This document shows positions 1 through 12,411 of a stretch of 64,000 nucleotides of DNA, piece after piece. The stretch is taken from the NCBI GenBank assembly GCA_943789295.1, contig CALSTO010000001.1, positions 558,001-622,000 of the forward strand, given 5' to 3'. The notes below the pieces were generated by a model. That model saw nothing but the letters and a program-made list of their open reading frames with translations. It was not told where the DNA came from and did no database searches. The stretch comes from MAG-121220-bin8 sp002700465 (GTDB taxonomy: Bacteria > Bacteroidota > Bacteroidia > Flavobacteriales > Flavobacteriaceae). The translations under genes and the position numbers were made by a program. Position 1 is the stretch's first letter; each line of letters begins with the position of its first letter.

Positions 1-2
1 TT

Positions 3-761
3 ACTCCAAAACCACAATCTGGTAATCCTAAAAAAAGACTTTTTAGATTATTAAGCGATGAAGCCATTATTAATAGAATGGGATTCAATAATGATGGTAT
101 TGAATTAATTGCTTCTAGACTTAAAAAAAAGGGAAATATTATTGTTGGTGGAAACATTGGAAAAAATAAAATTACACCTATTAATAATGCTGTTTCAGAT
201 TATTTGATTTCTTTTGATTATTTATTTGATCTAGTTGATTATTTTGCAATAAATGTTAGTTCTCCTAATACTGAAAATTTAAGAGATTTACAGAACAAAG
301 ACAATCTCATTTTTTTATTAAGTTCAATTCAAAAAAATAATTTTAGTAGAAAAAATCCAAAACCAATATTACTAAAGATAGCACCTGATTTATCTAATGA
401 TCAGTTATTGAGTATTATAGACGTTGTTACAAGGACTTCAATTGATGGTATAATAGCTACCAATACCACCATACAAAGAGAAAACTTAAAATCCCCAAAA
501 AATATAACGATTGAATCTGGCGGTCTGAGTGGAGCTCCGTTAGCAGATAGATCAACTGAAGTAATAAGGTTTTTAAATAAATCTAGCAAAGGTAAAATAC
601 CAATAATTGGTGTGGGTGGTATTATGAATCCAAACGATGCAATTGAAAAAATTAAGGCAGGCGCTTCACTTGTTCAGCTATATTCTGGCTTTGTTTATAG
701 TGGACCTAGTTTAGTTAGGCAAATAAACAAGTCAATACTAAATTTTAGGTTAAATCAATAG
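3..761 (+). CDS. pyrD: Dihydroorotate dehydrogenase (quinone), 5'-truncated by window edge
   Basis: This is class 2 dihydroorotate dehydrogenase, the membrane-associated flavoenzyme that oxidises dihydroorotate to orotate in pyrimidine synthesis. The frame is open from base 3, so the start lies before the window; about 252 codons are present and roughly 90 N-terminal residues are missing compared with the usual length near 340. Visible motifs are TPKPQSGNPKKRLFR at the left edge, RMGFNNDG, GGNIGKNK, the active-site segment NVSSPNT with the catalytic serine expected in class 2 enzymes, LLKIAPDLS, IATNTT, GLSGAPL and the FMN-phosphate loop GVGGI near the C-terminus. An internal ATG at base 78 is methionine of the conserved RMGFNN motif and not the start. 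The gene is followed by acs after 35 bases on the same strand. Confidence 0.95.
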   Translation, partial: TPKPQSGNPKKRLFRLLSDEAIINRMGFNNDGIELIASRLKKKGNIIVGGNIGKNKITPINNAVSDYLISFDYLFDLVDYFAINVSSPNTENLRDLQNKDNLIFLLSSIQKNNFSRKNPKPILLKIAPDLSNDQLLSIIDVVTRTSIDGIIATNTTIQRENLKSPKNITIESGGLSGAPLADRSTEVIRFLNKSSKGKIPIIGVGGIMNPNDAIEKIKAGASLVQLYSGFVYSGPSLVRQINKSILNFRLNQ

Positions 762-796
762 TCATTTTTTTTTATATTTAGCTAAAAATCAAGATT

Positions 797-2695
797 TTGA
801 AAAAAATTGAAAACTACATTGCTAAAAACATTAATGAATACAACGACTTATATAGTAAAAGTATAAATAATCCTGAAAATTTCTGGAGTGAAATAGCATC
901 TACTTTTAGCTGGAGAAATAAGTGGACAAAAACTTTAGAATATGATTTTAATAAACCAGAGTTTAAGTGGTTTTTAAATGGAAAGTTAAATATAACCGAG
1001 AACTGTTTAGACAGACATTTGGAAGAAAATCCAAATAAAACTGCAATTTTATTTGAACCAAATGACCCTAATAAAGAAACTCAAAAAATTTCATATAAAG
1101 ATTTACACCAAAGAGTTTGTGTTTTTGCGAATGTGTTAAAAAGTAAAAATGTCGAAAAAGGTGATAGGGTTTGTATATATATGCCAATGGTTCCTGAACT
1201 AACTATAGCTGTTCTTGCTTGTGCCAGAATTGGTGCAGTTCACTCTGTAGTATTTGCTGGTTTTTCATCAACTGCACTCGCTGCGAGAATTAAAGATTCA
1301 GAGTGCAAAATTTTATTAACTGCCGATGGTAGTTTTAGAGGTTCCAAGGTTATTGATCTAAAATCAATAGTTGATGAAGCCTTATTGGAATGTGATTCTA
1401 TTGAATCTACGATTGTGTTTAAAAGAACTGGAAGTAATGTAAAGATGAATAATAATGAAACTTGGTGGCATAACGAAATTGAAGATGTTTCGGATTATTG
1501 TGAAGCTGAAGAAATGGATTCTGAAGACATGCTATTTATTTTATATACCTCTGGCTCCACTGGTAAGCCTAAAGGTATGGTTCATTCTTGTGGAGGTTAT
1601 ATGGTATATTCAACTTATACATTTTTAAATGTATTTCAATATCAATCTAATGATATATATTGGTGTACTGCCGATATCGGATGGATTACTGGACATAGTT
1701 ACATTGTTTATGGTCCGTTATTAGCCGGTGCAACTTCAGTAATGTTTGAGGGAGTCCCCTCATATCCAGATTATTCTAGATTTTGGAACATAGTAGAAAA
1801 ACATAAAATAACTCATTTCTACACTGCACCAACAGCTATTAGGGCATTGGCGAAACATTCTGTTTCTTTAGTTGAAAGCAACGACCTTTCTTCGCTCAAG
1901 GTGTTGGGGACTGTTGGAGAACCGATTAATGAAGAGGCATGGAATTGGTACGATAAAAACATAGGTAAATCAAAATGTCCAATTGTAGATACTTGGTGGC
2001 AAACCGAAACAGGCGGTATTATGCTTACATCTTTAGCTGGAGTTACAAAAGATAAACCAACATTTGCAACTAAACCAATGATTGGAATTCAACCTGTTTT
2101 GTTAGATAAAGATGGTAAAGAGATTTTAGGTTATGATAAGGAAGGAATTTTAGCTATAAAATATCCGTGGCCCTCTATCGCTAGAACCATTTATGGAAAT
2201 CATCAAAGATACAAAAATGTGTATTTTACAGCTTATCCCGGTTATTATTTTCCTGGAGATGGAGCTTTAACTGATAGTGAAGGAAATTTTAGAATAACAG
2301 GCAGAGTTGACGATGTAGTTATAGTTTCGGGACATAATTTAGGAACAGCGCCAATTGAAGATGCGATTAATCTTCATGAAAATGTTGTTGAGAGTGCTGT
2401 TGTAGGTTATCCTCACGAGATAAAAGGAAATGCACTTAGAGCTTTTGTAATTTTATTAGATGAAGCAGTTATAGTTGACATGGAAAAAGAAATAAAAGAA
2501 CAAATCTCAAAAACAATAGGCCCAATAGCAAAACCCGATATTATTCAGATTGTTCCAGGTCTACCTAAAACTAGGAGTGGTAAAATAATGAGAAGAATTT
2601 TGAGAAAAATTGCATCTGGTGAAAAAGAAAATTTTGGCGATATTTCTACTTTATTAAATCCTGAAATTGTAAAGCAAATATTAATTAAAGCTTAA
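797..2695 (+). CDS. acs: Acetyl-CoA synthetase (AMP-forming)
   Basis: The 632-residue protein is AMP-forming acetate-CoA ligase, a cytosolic enzyme that turns acetate, ATP and CoA into acetyl-CoA for acetate assimilation. The ANL-superfamily motifs are all present: YTSGSTGKPKG at residues 250-260 (phosphate loop), WWQTETGG at 400-407, GRVDDVV near 515, and PKTRSGK ending at Lys596, the lysine that is acetylated to switch off Acs in many bacteria. No acetyltransferase gene is nearby. The length fits the family (about 630-650). The only start consistent with the family N-terminus is TTG at 797; the next in-frame ATG lies well inside the enzyme. The gene converges on the M42 peptidase with a 24-base gap. 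Confidence 0.95.
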   Translation: MKKIENYIAKNINEYNDLYSKSINNPENFWSEIASTFSWRNKWTKTLEYDFNKPEFKWFLNGKLNITENCLDRHLEENPNKTAILFEPNDPNKETQKISYKDLHQRVCVFANVLKSKNVEKGDRVCIYMPMVPELTIAVLACARIGAVHSVVFAGFSSTALAARIKDSECKILLTADGSFRGSKVIDLKSIVDEALLECDSIESTIVFKRTGSNVKMNNNETWWHNEIEDVSDYCEAEEMDSEDMLFILYTSGSTGKPKGMVHSCGGYMVYSTYTFLNVFQYQSNDIYWCTADIGWITGHSYIVYGPLLAGATSVMFEGVPSYPDYSRFWNIVEKHKITHFYTAPTAIRALAKHSVSLVESNDLSSLKVLGTVGEPINEEAWNWYDKNIGKSKCPIVDTWWQTETGGIMLTSLAGVTKDKPTFATKPMIGIQPVLLDKDGKEILGYDKEGILAIKYPWPSIARTIYGNHQRYKNVYFTAYPGYYFPGDGALTDSEGNFRITGRVDDVVIVSGHNLGTAPIEDAINLHENVVESAVVGYPHEIKGNALRAFVILLDEAVIVDMEKEIKEQISKTIGPIAKPDIIQIVPGLPKTRSGKIMRRILRKIASGEKENFGDISTLLNPEIVKQILIKA

Positions 2696-2719
2696 GATAT
2701 TTTCTTCTTTTTGACTATT

Positions 2720-3808
2720 TTACTTAAAATAATTAAAATCCTCACCTTCCTTAATTGTCAGAAGAGTCTCATAAATAAGTTTAATTACATTTTCAACATC
2801 ATTTTTTTGAACCATTTCCACAGTCGTATGCATATATCTTAATGGCAATGATATTAGCGCAGAAGCGACTCCACCGTTACTGTAAGCAAATGCATCAGTA
2901 TCGGTTCCAGTACTTCTTGACGAAGCATGTCTTTGAAAAGGAATTTTATTTTTTTCAGCGGTTTCTATAATTCTTTCTCTAAATTTATTTTGAATTGCAG
3001 GCGCGTATGAAATAACAGGACCTGAGCCCATAGTGTTATCTCCTTGAGCTTTTTTATTAATCATTGGAGTAGAGGTGTCATGACATACATCTGTGACGAT
3101 TGCAAGATTAGGTTTTATTCTTTGAGTAATCATTTCAGCTCCCCTTAATCCAATTTCTTCTTGAACTGAATTAGTTACATATAGGCCAAAAGGTAATTTT
3201 TTTTTATTTTCATGTAGTAATCTAGCAACTTCTGCAATCATAAATCCACCAGCTCTATTATCAATAGCTCTACAAACAAACTTATCTTTATTTAAAATTT
3301 GAAATTTATCAGGATAGGTAATAACGCACCCAACATGAACCCCCATTTTTTCAACCTCTTTTTTGTTTTTTGCACCAATATCAATGAAAATAGTATCCAT
3401 TGAAGGTTGTTCTTCTTTGCCTGGTTTCCTTGTGTGAATAGCTGGCCAGCCAAAAACACCCTTTACAATACCTTTTTTTGTATGTATATCAACCCATTTT
3501 GATGGAGCAACTTGATGATCACTGCCTCCATTTCGAATAACGTAAATAAGTCCATTATCAGTTATATAGTTAACATACCAGGATATTTCGTCAGAGTGAC
3601 CTTCGATAACAACTTTGAATTTTGCTTTTGGATTAATTACACCAACAGCAGTCCCATAAGTGTCAGTTATGAATTCATCTACATATGGATTTAAATAATC
3701 CATCCAAATTTTTTGCCCTTCCCATTCATACCCTGTTGGAGAAGGGTTGTTTAAGTAAGTTTCAAGAAATTTTATCGATTTGTTATTAAGGATTTTTTTT
3801 ATGGACAT
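2720..3808 (-). CDS. M42 family metallopeptidase (aminopeptidase)
   Basis: This 362-residue protein belongs to the M42 (FrvX / glutamyl aminopeptidase) family, cytosolic dinuclear-metal aminopeptidases that often form tetrahedral dodecamers and trim peptides. Expected metal ligands are visible: EGHSDE with His71, the bridging Asp in AIDNRAGG, VQEEIG with the catalytic and ligand glutamates, TDVCHD, and the late histidine in RYMHTTVEM. The open frame extends to a TTG at 3814, but ATG at 3808 gives the better N-terminus (MSIKKIL). Specificity (glutamyl or general) cannot be read from sequence. It is divergent from the DUF4294 gene; a TAnnTTTG box lies 18 bases upstream of the chosen start. Confidence 0.9.
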   Translation of the reverse strand: MSIKKILNNKSIKFLETYLNNPSPTGYEWEGQKIWMDYLNPYVDEFITDTYGTAVGVINPKAKFKVVIEGHSDEISWYVNYITDNGLIYVIRNGGSDHQVAPSKWVDIHTKKGIVKGVFGWPAIHTRKPGKEEQPSMDTIFIDIGAKNKKEVEKMGVHVGCVITYPDKFQILNKDKFVCRAIDNRAGGFMIAEVARLLHENKKKLPFGLYVTNSVQEEIGLRGAEMITQRIKPNLAIVTDVCHDTSTPMINKKAQGDNTMGSGPVISYAPAIQNKFRERIIETAEKNKIPFQRHASSRSTGTDTDAFAYSNGGVASALISLPLRYMHTTVEMVQKNDVENVIKLIYETLLTIKEGEDFNYFK

Positions 3809-3825
3809 TTTCAAATATTTTAAAT

Positions 3826-3833
3826 CAAAAATA
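3826..3833 (-). promoter_or_regulatory. Candidate -7 promoter box for the M42 peptidase gene
   Basis: On the minus strand this octamer reads TATTTTTG, matching the Bacteroidota -7 consensus TAnnTTTG, 18 bases upstream of the ATG at 3808. I see no matching TTTG/TTG -33 element at the usual 19-21 base spacing, so the call rests on one box in AT-rich DNA. Confidence 0.3.
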
Positions 3834-3869
3834 CATAATTAGTTAATTATATTGATGTAATTTTAAAAA

Positions 3870-4466
3870 ATGAAAAATTTATTTATTTTTCTAATTTTCC
3901 TAAATACTACAATATTAATGTCTCAAGAGAATAATACATTAATAATGATTGAGGGAGATTCTATCCCAACAAAGTCAATTGGACTTGAAGAAATAATTGT
4001 TTTTCCGCCACTAGTTTTTAGTAATTACAAGGATAAGTTTAAATACTACACTGTAAAAAGAAAGACTCTAAAAGTTTATCCATATGCAATTCTTGCATCT
4101 AAAAGATTAAAAAAATTAAATAAAAGATTAACTCTTATTAAAGGGAAAGCAAACAAAAAAAAATATACTAGATTGGTAGAAAAGTATATTGAGAAAGAAT
4201 TGTCATCACAATTAAAAAAATTAACCAGAACGGAAGGTCAAATTTTAATTAAGTTAATTTATCGCGAAACAGGTCAGACAGTTCATCAATTGATAAAGGA
4301 GTTAAGGAACGGTTTTAGAGCCTTCTCTTACAGTTCTTTAGCTAAATTATTTGATATTTCAATTAAAACCACCTATAATCCTGAAAAAATTAAAGAAGAC
4401 GCCATTATTGAGGATGTTTTAAAAAGGGCATATGGCGATAAGTCAATTATTTTAGACTTGAATTAA
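3870..4466 (+). CDS. DUF4294 domain-containing exported protein
   Basis: The 198-residue protein begins with a Sec-type signal (about residues 1-18, ending near LMSQE) and then matches what I recall of DUF4294, a Bacteroidota family of unknown function with members near 200-230 residues. The middle is strongly basic, with a long helical stretch (residues 65-130), a conserved-looking VKRKTLKVYPYA segment and LIYRETGQT near residue 132. It is likely periplasmic; no enzyme motif is evident. It stands alone between the divergent M42 gene and the rRNA promoter region. The family assignment is from pattern memory, not a search. Confidence 0.75.
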   Translation: MKNLFIFLIFLNTTILMSQENNTLIMIEGDSIPTKSIGLEEIIVFPPLVFSNYKDKFKYYTVKRKTLKVYPYAILASKRLKKLNKRLTLIKGKANKKKYTRLVEKYIEKELSSQLKKLTRTEGQILIKLIYRETGQTVHQLIKELRNGFRAFSYSSLAKLFDISIKTTYNPEKIKEDAIIEDVLKRAYGDKSIILDLN

Positions 4467-4547
4467 TATATTTTGTTAAATCATTTAAAGCATTTATATG
4501 AGAAGAATGAATGTTATTAACAATTATTTTATTTTTTTACAATAAAG

Positions 4548-4578
4548 TTTGTGGGATTAAAAAAGCAATGTATATTTG
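4548..4578 (+). promoter_or_regulatory. rRNA operon promoter (Bacteroidota -33/-7)
   Basis: A TTTG at 4548-4551 is followed after exactly 19 bases by TATATTTG at 4571-4578. This is an exact match to the Bacteroidota housekeeping sigma consensus TTTG-N19-TAnnTTTG. Transcription would start near 4585, giving a leader of about 145 bases before the 16S gene. It is the clearest promoter in the window. Confidence 0.8.
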
Positions 4579-4608
4579 CATCCGCATTACAGAAGATGTA
4601 TTGCATAA

Positions 4609-4626
4609 GTTCATTGAAAATATTGA
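4609..4626 (+). promoter_or_regulatory. boxA-like element in rRNA leader
   Basis: GTTCATTGAAAATATTGA in the 16S leader is nearly repeated in the 16S-23S spacer (6596-6612). It resembles boxA antitermination elements bound by NusB/S10, which occur in rRNA leaders and spacers. The repetition at both expected sites is seen directly; the antitermination role is inferred. Confidence 0.5.
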
Positions 4627-4641
4627 GATAGACAGCGTAAC

Positions 4642-4659
4642 AATAATGTTTACATTATT
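4642..4659 (+). repeat. Small inverted repeat in the rRNA leader
   Basis: AATAATG at 4642-4648 and CATTATT at 4653-4659 form a perfect 7-bp stem with a TTTA loop, shortly after the boxA-like element. The position suits a boxB-like or RNA-folding element of the pre-16S leader, but AT-only stems of this size also arise by chance. Confidence 0.35.
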
Positions 4660-4730
4660 AATGAATTAAGTAAGACCATTTTGAGTACAATTCCATTCAA
4701 ATTCAAGTTGTTAAATTTATTTAAAGTTTT

Positions 4731-6261
<1,531 letters not shown>

Positions 6262-6347
6262 AGAGAAAGACGACTGAATTTGAAGAAATTCAACAAAAAA
6301 TGTGTTTTACTTATGCTGTCCATCTTATTTTTATAATCTATCGTTAG

Positions 6348-6421
6348 AGTCTCGTAGCTCAGCTGGTTAGAGCGCTACACTGATAATGTAGAGGTCGGCA
6401 GTTCGAGCCTGCCCGAGACTA
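6348..6421 (+). tRNA. tRNA-Ile (anticodon GAT)
   Basis: A 74-base cloverleaf lies in the 16S-23S spacer. The acceptor arms AGTCTCG (6348-6354) and CGAGACT (6414-6420) pair fully with discriminator A at 6421. The anticodon stem CTACA/TGTAG carries GAT at 6382-6384. The T arm contains GTTCGAGCC. CCA is not encoded. Confidence 0.95.
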
Positions 6422-6493
6422 CTTTTTGATAGATCGTTTATGGAAAATTAGGGCTGGGAAACTTTTTTTTTTCCGTTCTATTTTTTTCAGAAT

Positions 6494-6567
6494 GGGGGAT
6501 TAGCTCAGCTGGCTAGAGCGCCTGCCTTGCACGCAGGAGGTCATCGGTTCGACTCCGATATTCTCCA
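6494..6567 (+). tRNA. tRNA-Ala (anticodon TGC)
   Basis: A 74-base cloverleaf follows 72 bases after tRNA-Ile. The acceptor arms GGGGGAT (6494-6500) and ATTCTCC (6560-6566) pair with two G-U pairs, discriminator A at 6567. The anticodon stem CCTGC/GCAGG holds TGC at 6528-6530. CCA is not encoded. The Ile-Ala pair is the classic spacer arrangement. Confidence 0.95.
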
Positions 6568-6712
6568 CAAAGGTTTTGTAATATATAAACCGTACGTTCA
6601 TTGACATATTGAATTATTTAAGATACATAAAAATAAAAGGTATAAATTATTAATCGAGCCGATTAATAATTTGTACGAGCAAAGTAAAAATTACAATTTT
6701 AAGAGAAAGTAA
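6568..6712 (+). other. tRNA-Ala to 23S spacer with boxA-like element and 13-bp hairpin
   Basis: This spacer contains the second copy of the GTTCATTGA...ATTGA element (6596-6612) and a perfect inverted repeat at 6644-6672. No coding potential is seen. It probably carries antitermination and 23S-processing signals. Confidence 0.55.
6644..6672 (+). repeat. Perfect 13-bp inverted repeat ahead of 23S
   Basis: AAATTATTAATCG (6644-6656) pairs perfectly with CGATTAATAATTT (6660-6672) around a 3-base AGC loop. It sits about 40 bases upstream of the 23S 5' end, just downstream of the boxA-like element. It lacks a T-run, so it is not an intrinsic terminator. A role in processing or Nus-complex recruitment is inferred. 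Confidence 0.6.
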
Positions 6713-9515
<2,803 letters not shown>

Positions 9516-9624
9516 TTTTCTTACTATTGTTTTTTATACAATGCTATTTTTTAAATCTTAAATTTTAATATGTTAACTTATTGTGTTTTACTTTGTAAAA
9601 CAACTCACTTTTGTGAGAAACTCT

Positions 9625-9731
9625 AGGGTGGTTATTGCATTAGGGCTCACCTCTTCCCATTTCGAACAGAGAAGTTAAGCCTAATAGCGCAGATGGTACT
9701 GCCATTTGGTGGGAGAGTATGTCACCGCCTT
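9625..9731 (+). rRNA. rrf: 5S ribosomal RNA
   Basis: A 107-base 5S gene about 110 bases after 23S. Helix I forms between AGGGTGGT (9625) and ACCGCCTT near 9724-9731. Conserved internal sites are CACCTCTTCCCAT, CGAACAGAGAAGTTAAGCC and TGGGAGAGTATGTC. The operon terminator follows directly. Confidence 0.93.
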
Positions 9732-9736
9732 CTTCG

Positions 9737-9772
9737 AATCCCGATCATTAACTTGATCGGGATTTTTTTTTA
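9737..9772 (+). terminator. rRNA operon intrinsic terminator
   Basis: AATCCCGATCA (9737-9747) and TGATCGGGATT (9754-9764) form a perfect 11-bp stem with a 6-base loop, followed by a run of T. It is the strongest intrinsic terminator in the window. Its loop, right arm and T-run double as the last codons of the opposing methyltransferase gene: the loop contains its TAA stop and the T-run encodes three lysines. Confidence 0.92.
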
Positions 9773-10482
9773 AAAATAATTATGAGACGTGGCGATTTGT
9801 TTTCTACAAATTCATTTAAGTCATAATCTCCGAAGATTTGAATAATTTCAAGATTTGTTTTTTTAAAATATTTTTCAAAATCTTCGAAAGATAGTGTGTT
9901 CACAGATTCTTTAAATTTATAATCAATATTATTGTCATTAAACGATATTTCTTTAGTTACTGAAAGTTTGTTAATCTTTCTTTTTATATTAAACTTTAGA
10001 TTATCAATAATAACTTGTTCGTTTTCTATTAGATTATCCTTTACGTTTTTTAGATTGAAAAAATCTATAACACCAGTCCCATTATTTTTAAGATTTTTTT
10101 CTAATGATAATAGTATTTCTAAATCTTTTTTTCTTTCATAATATCCAAAACTTGTAAATAGATTCAATACAACATCAAATTCTGAATTGAGTGGTTTTGA
10201 AATATCATGCACCATAAACTTAAGATTAGTATTCTCAAATTTTTTTGCAAATTTTATACTGTTTTTTGATAAATCTATTCCTGTTACTATATGTCCTAAC
10301 TTTTCAATTTCTATCGAATGTCTTCCTTTACCACATCCAGCATCCAATACTTTTGAACTTGAACTAAGATTTATATGTTTAATTAGTTTTTTAATAAAAA
10401 CTTTAGCTTCCTTGTGATTTCTATTTTTATATAAAATATGATAATATTTTGAGTCAAACCAATTATTGTATTTAGTATTCAA
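9748..10482 (-). CDS. Class I SAM-dependent methyltransferase
   Basis: The 244-residue protein has a Rossmann-fold methyltransferase domain with motif I DAGCGKGRHS at residues 47-56, an acidic residue ending strand 2 (GIDLS) and a motif IV-like region (DVVLNLFTSFGYY). The N-terminus WFDSKYYHILYKNR is typical of a common Bacteroidota methyltransferase family of unknown substrate. The start is TTG at 10482; the only nearby upstream ATG in that frame is followed by a stop. The last codons, encoding KKKSRSS, lie inside the 5S-side terminator, so this gene and the rRNA operon converge with overlap. It is divergent from the RlmL-like gene, 58 bases apart when that gene starts at 10541. Confidence 0.82.
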   Translation of the reverse strand: MNTKYNNWFDSKYYHILYKNRNHKEAKVFIKKLIKHINLSSSSKVLDAGCGKGRHSIEIEKLGHIVTGIDLSKNSIKFAKKFENTNLKFMVHDISKPLNSEFDVVLNLFTSFGYYERKKDLEILLSLEKNLKNNGTGVIDFFNLKNVKDNLIENEQVIIDNLKFNIKRKINKLSVTKEISFNDNNIDYKFKESVNTLSFEDFEKYFKKTNLEIIQIFGDYDLNEFVENKSPRLIIIFKKKSRSS

Positions 10483-10540
10483 ATCTATTTATGTTTTCAT
10501 AGTTAATTGGTTCAAAAATAAAGTATTTTTAACGATAATT

Positions 10541-11704
10541 ATGAGTGATAATAATGATTTTAAAATGGTTGCAAAAACATTCTTCGGATTGGAAGAAGTA
10601 TTGTCAAATGAATTATTAAGTTTAGGAGCTAAAAAGATAGAAAAAGGAGTTAGAAATGTAAGTTTTTTTGGAGATTTAGGTTTTTTATATAAATGCAATT
10701 TATCATTACGAACAGCCATTAGAATTTTAAAACCGATTGCTTTTTTTAATATTGATAATGAAAAAGAATTATACACCTCTTTTTATAATTTTAATTGGGA
10801 AGATTATTTGTCTTTAGAAGACACTTTTTCTATAGAATCTGTTTTGAATTCAGATTTTTTTTCTCACTCACTTTTTGTTTCTCAAAAAGCTAAGGATGGA
10901 ATTGTAGATAGGTTCAGAAAATTATTTAAAAGACGACCTAGCGTAGATTCTATTAACCCTCACATTAAGATAAACATTCACATAAGGGACAATAAATGTA
11001 CTGTTTCTTTAGATTCTTCTGGAAAACCATTAAATCAAAGAGGTTATCGTTCGCAAACAAATATTGCGCCTATTAATGAAGTGTTAGCTGCAGGGATAAT
11101 ATTATTAAGTGATTGGGACTTAGAATCTGATTTTTTAGACCCTATGTGTGGAAGTGGAACATTTTTAATAGAGGCTGCCATGCTAGCTACCAATTATCCT
11201 CCTAATATAAAAAGATCAAATTTTTCTTTCAAAAATTGGAATGATTTTGATTTAGATTTATTTGTAATGATTACCAAATCTGTTCTAAGTAAAATTAAAC
11301 CTTTCAATAACAAAATTTTAGGTTTTGATAAATCTCCTTCTGCAATTTCTAAGTGCAATCAAAATATAATTAATGCAGGACTTGAAGATGTTATTTCTAT
11401 TTCCAAAGAAGATTTCTTTAGATCAAAAAAAAATAATAATAATTTTCTTCATTTAGTCTTTAATCCTCCTTATGGGGAGAGATTACGGATTGATATAGAA
11501 TCTTTTTATAAAAAAATTGGAGATAAACTTAAAACAGATTATTCTAATTCTAATGCTTGGTTTATAACTTCTAGTGTCGAGGCATTAAAATACGTTGGAC
11601 TTAGACCGTCAAGGAAAATTAAACTTTTTAATGGAAAATTAGAAAGTAGATTAGCTAGATATGAAATATACAGTGGCTCAAAAAAAACAAAAAAAAATAT
11701 TTAG
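10541..11704 (+). CDS. THUMP domain RNA methyltransferase, RlmL-like (23S rRNA G2445 type)
   Basis: The 387-residue protein has an N-terminal THUMP RNA-binding region (about residues 45-155) and a C-terminal methyltransferase domain with motif I DPMCGSGTF beginning at Asp200 and the catalytic NPPYGER at 308-314, which marks N2-guanine or N6-adenine chemistry. It corresponds to the RlmL half of E. coli RlmKL and to stand-alone homologues such as YpsC. The longest open frame begins at 10466, but the family N-terminus (FKMVAKTFFGLEEVL) begins just after ATG 10541, and the longer form would run into the divergent methyltransferase start. Its stop interlocks with that of the DUF6048 gene (4 bases shared). 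Confidence 0.88.
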   Translation: MSDNNDFKMVAKTFFGLEEVLSNELLSLGAKKIEKGVRNVSFFGDLGFLYKCNLSLRTAIRILKPIAFFNIDNEKELYTSFYNFNWEDYLSLEDTFSIESVLNSDFFSHSLFVSQKAKDGIVDRFRKLFKRRPSVDSINPHIKINIHIRDNKCTVSLDSSGKPLNQRGYRSQTNIAPINEVLAAGIILLSDWDLESDFLDPMCGSGTFLIEAAMLATNYPPNIKRSNFSFKNWNDFDLDLFVMITKSVLSKIKPFNNKILGFDKSPSAISKCNQNIINAGLEDVISISKEDFFRSKKNNNNFLHLVFNPPYGERLRIDIESFYKKIGDKLKTDYSNSNAWFITSSVEALKYVGLRPSRKIKLFNGKLESRLARYEIYSGSKKTKKNI

Positions 11705-12411
11705 AAAGTTTTTACTTTTCTAAACAAAGGAATTTGATATTGTATAGTGTATGAAAATCCAACACCAATATTATTATTTTCTAAAACTTTATTGAACCCA
11801 GGTATATATAGATTACTAAAATTTTCAGGACTTTTTTGACTTAAGATTCTCTTAACATTTAAATTTAGACCCATATAAAAGTTATCAATTACTTGAGCTT
11901 TAAATCCTACAAGGAATTCCAACCATTTTGCATTAAGATTTTCATAAGAACTAGAGTTAGTGATATTATTTTGGTTCCAGTACTGATCAACATTATGGAT
12001 TGTAAATGAATTTAAATTATGATCGAATTTTGATGAGCCGTATCTTAAACCAATATAAATTTCATTTTCTAAATTTTGTATGTTTTTGAAAATATTATAA
12101 TTTACACCGGCTTTATAAAAAGATCCCTTAGTTTTAAAATTTAACACTTCATTTTCCACTAATTTTTCTTCACTTCCAAACTCAACAGCAATATAAAATT
12201 TATCTAAAACTCTATAATCTCCAATTATGACAATTCCTTTGTATTCAGGTTCTGTCAACATTCTAATTTGTTTACTAAAATCAATCCCTAGTTTTATCCC
12301 ATAGGTTGATTTATAAATACTATCAATGTTTTGCTCTTGAGATGAACAATTTAGGTATGAAATTATAGCAAAAAAACTAATGAAATATTTTAACATGTAT
12401 GTTTTTTTCAT
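11701..12411 (-). CDS. DUF6048-like exported protein, probable outer-membrane beta-barrel
   Basis: A 236-residue protein with a signal peptide (about residues 1-26, ending SYLNCSSQ) followed by alternating amphipathic strands (VLDKFYIAVEFG, EIYIGLRYGSS, FYMGLNLNVK, GVGFSYTIQYQIPLF) that look like a small outer-membrane barrel. I recall such proteins as DUF6048, found beside DUF6452 in Bacteroidota. The frame extends to a TTG at 12414, but ATG 12411 is preferred. The start overlaps the end of the DUF6452 gene by about 35 bases, implying translational coupling. No function is known to me. Confidence 0.7.
   Translation of the reverse strand: MKKTYMLKYFISFFAIISYLNCSSQEQNIDSIYKSTYGIKLGIDFSKQIRMLTEPEYKGIVIIGDYRVLDKFYIAVEFGSEEKLVENEVLNFKTKGSFYKAGVNYNIFKNIQNLENEIYIGLRYGSSKFDHNLNSFTIHNVDQYWNQNNITNSSSYENLNAKWLEFLVGFKAQVIDNFYMGLNLNVKRILSQKSPENFSNLYIPGFNKVLENNNIGVGFSYTIQYQIPLFRKVKTF

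Noticed and set aside
6455..6490. Possible terminator between tRNA-Ile and tRNA-Ala (GGGAAAC followed by a T-run)
   Set aside because: The stem is only GGAAA with TTTCC across a T-run, and a terminator inside a single rRNA operon would be unexpected.
10466..10540. Longer start for the RlmL-like gene
   Set aside because: The extra 25 residues are hydrophobic and unlike the family, and the frame would overlap the divergent methyltransferase gene.
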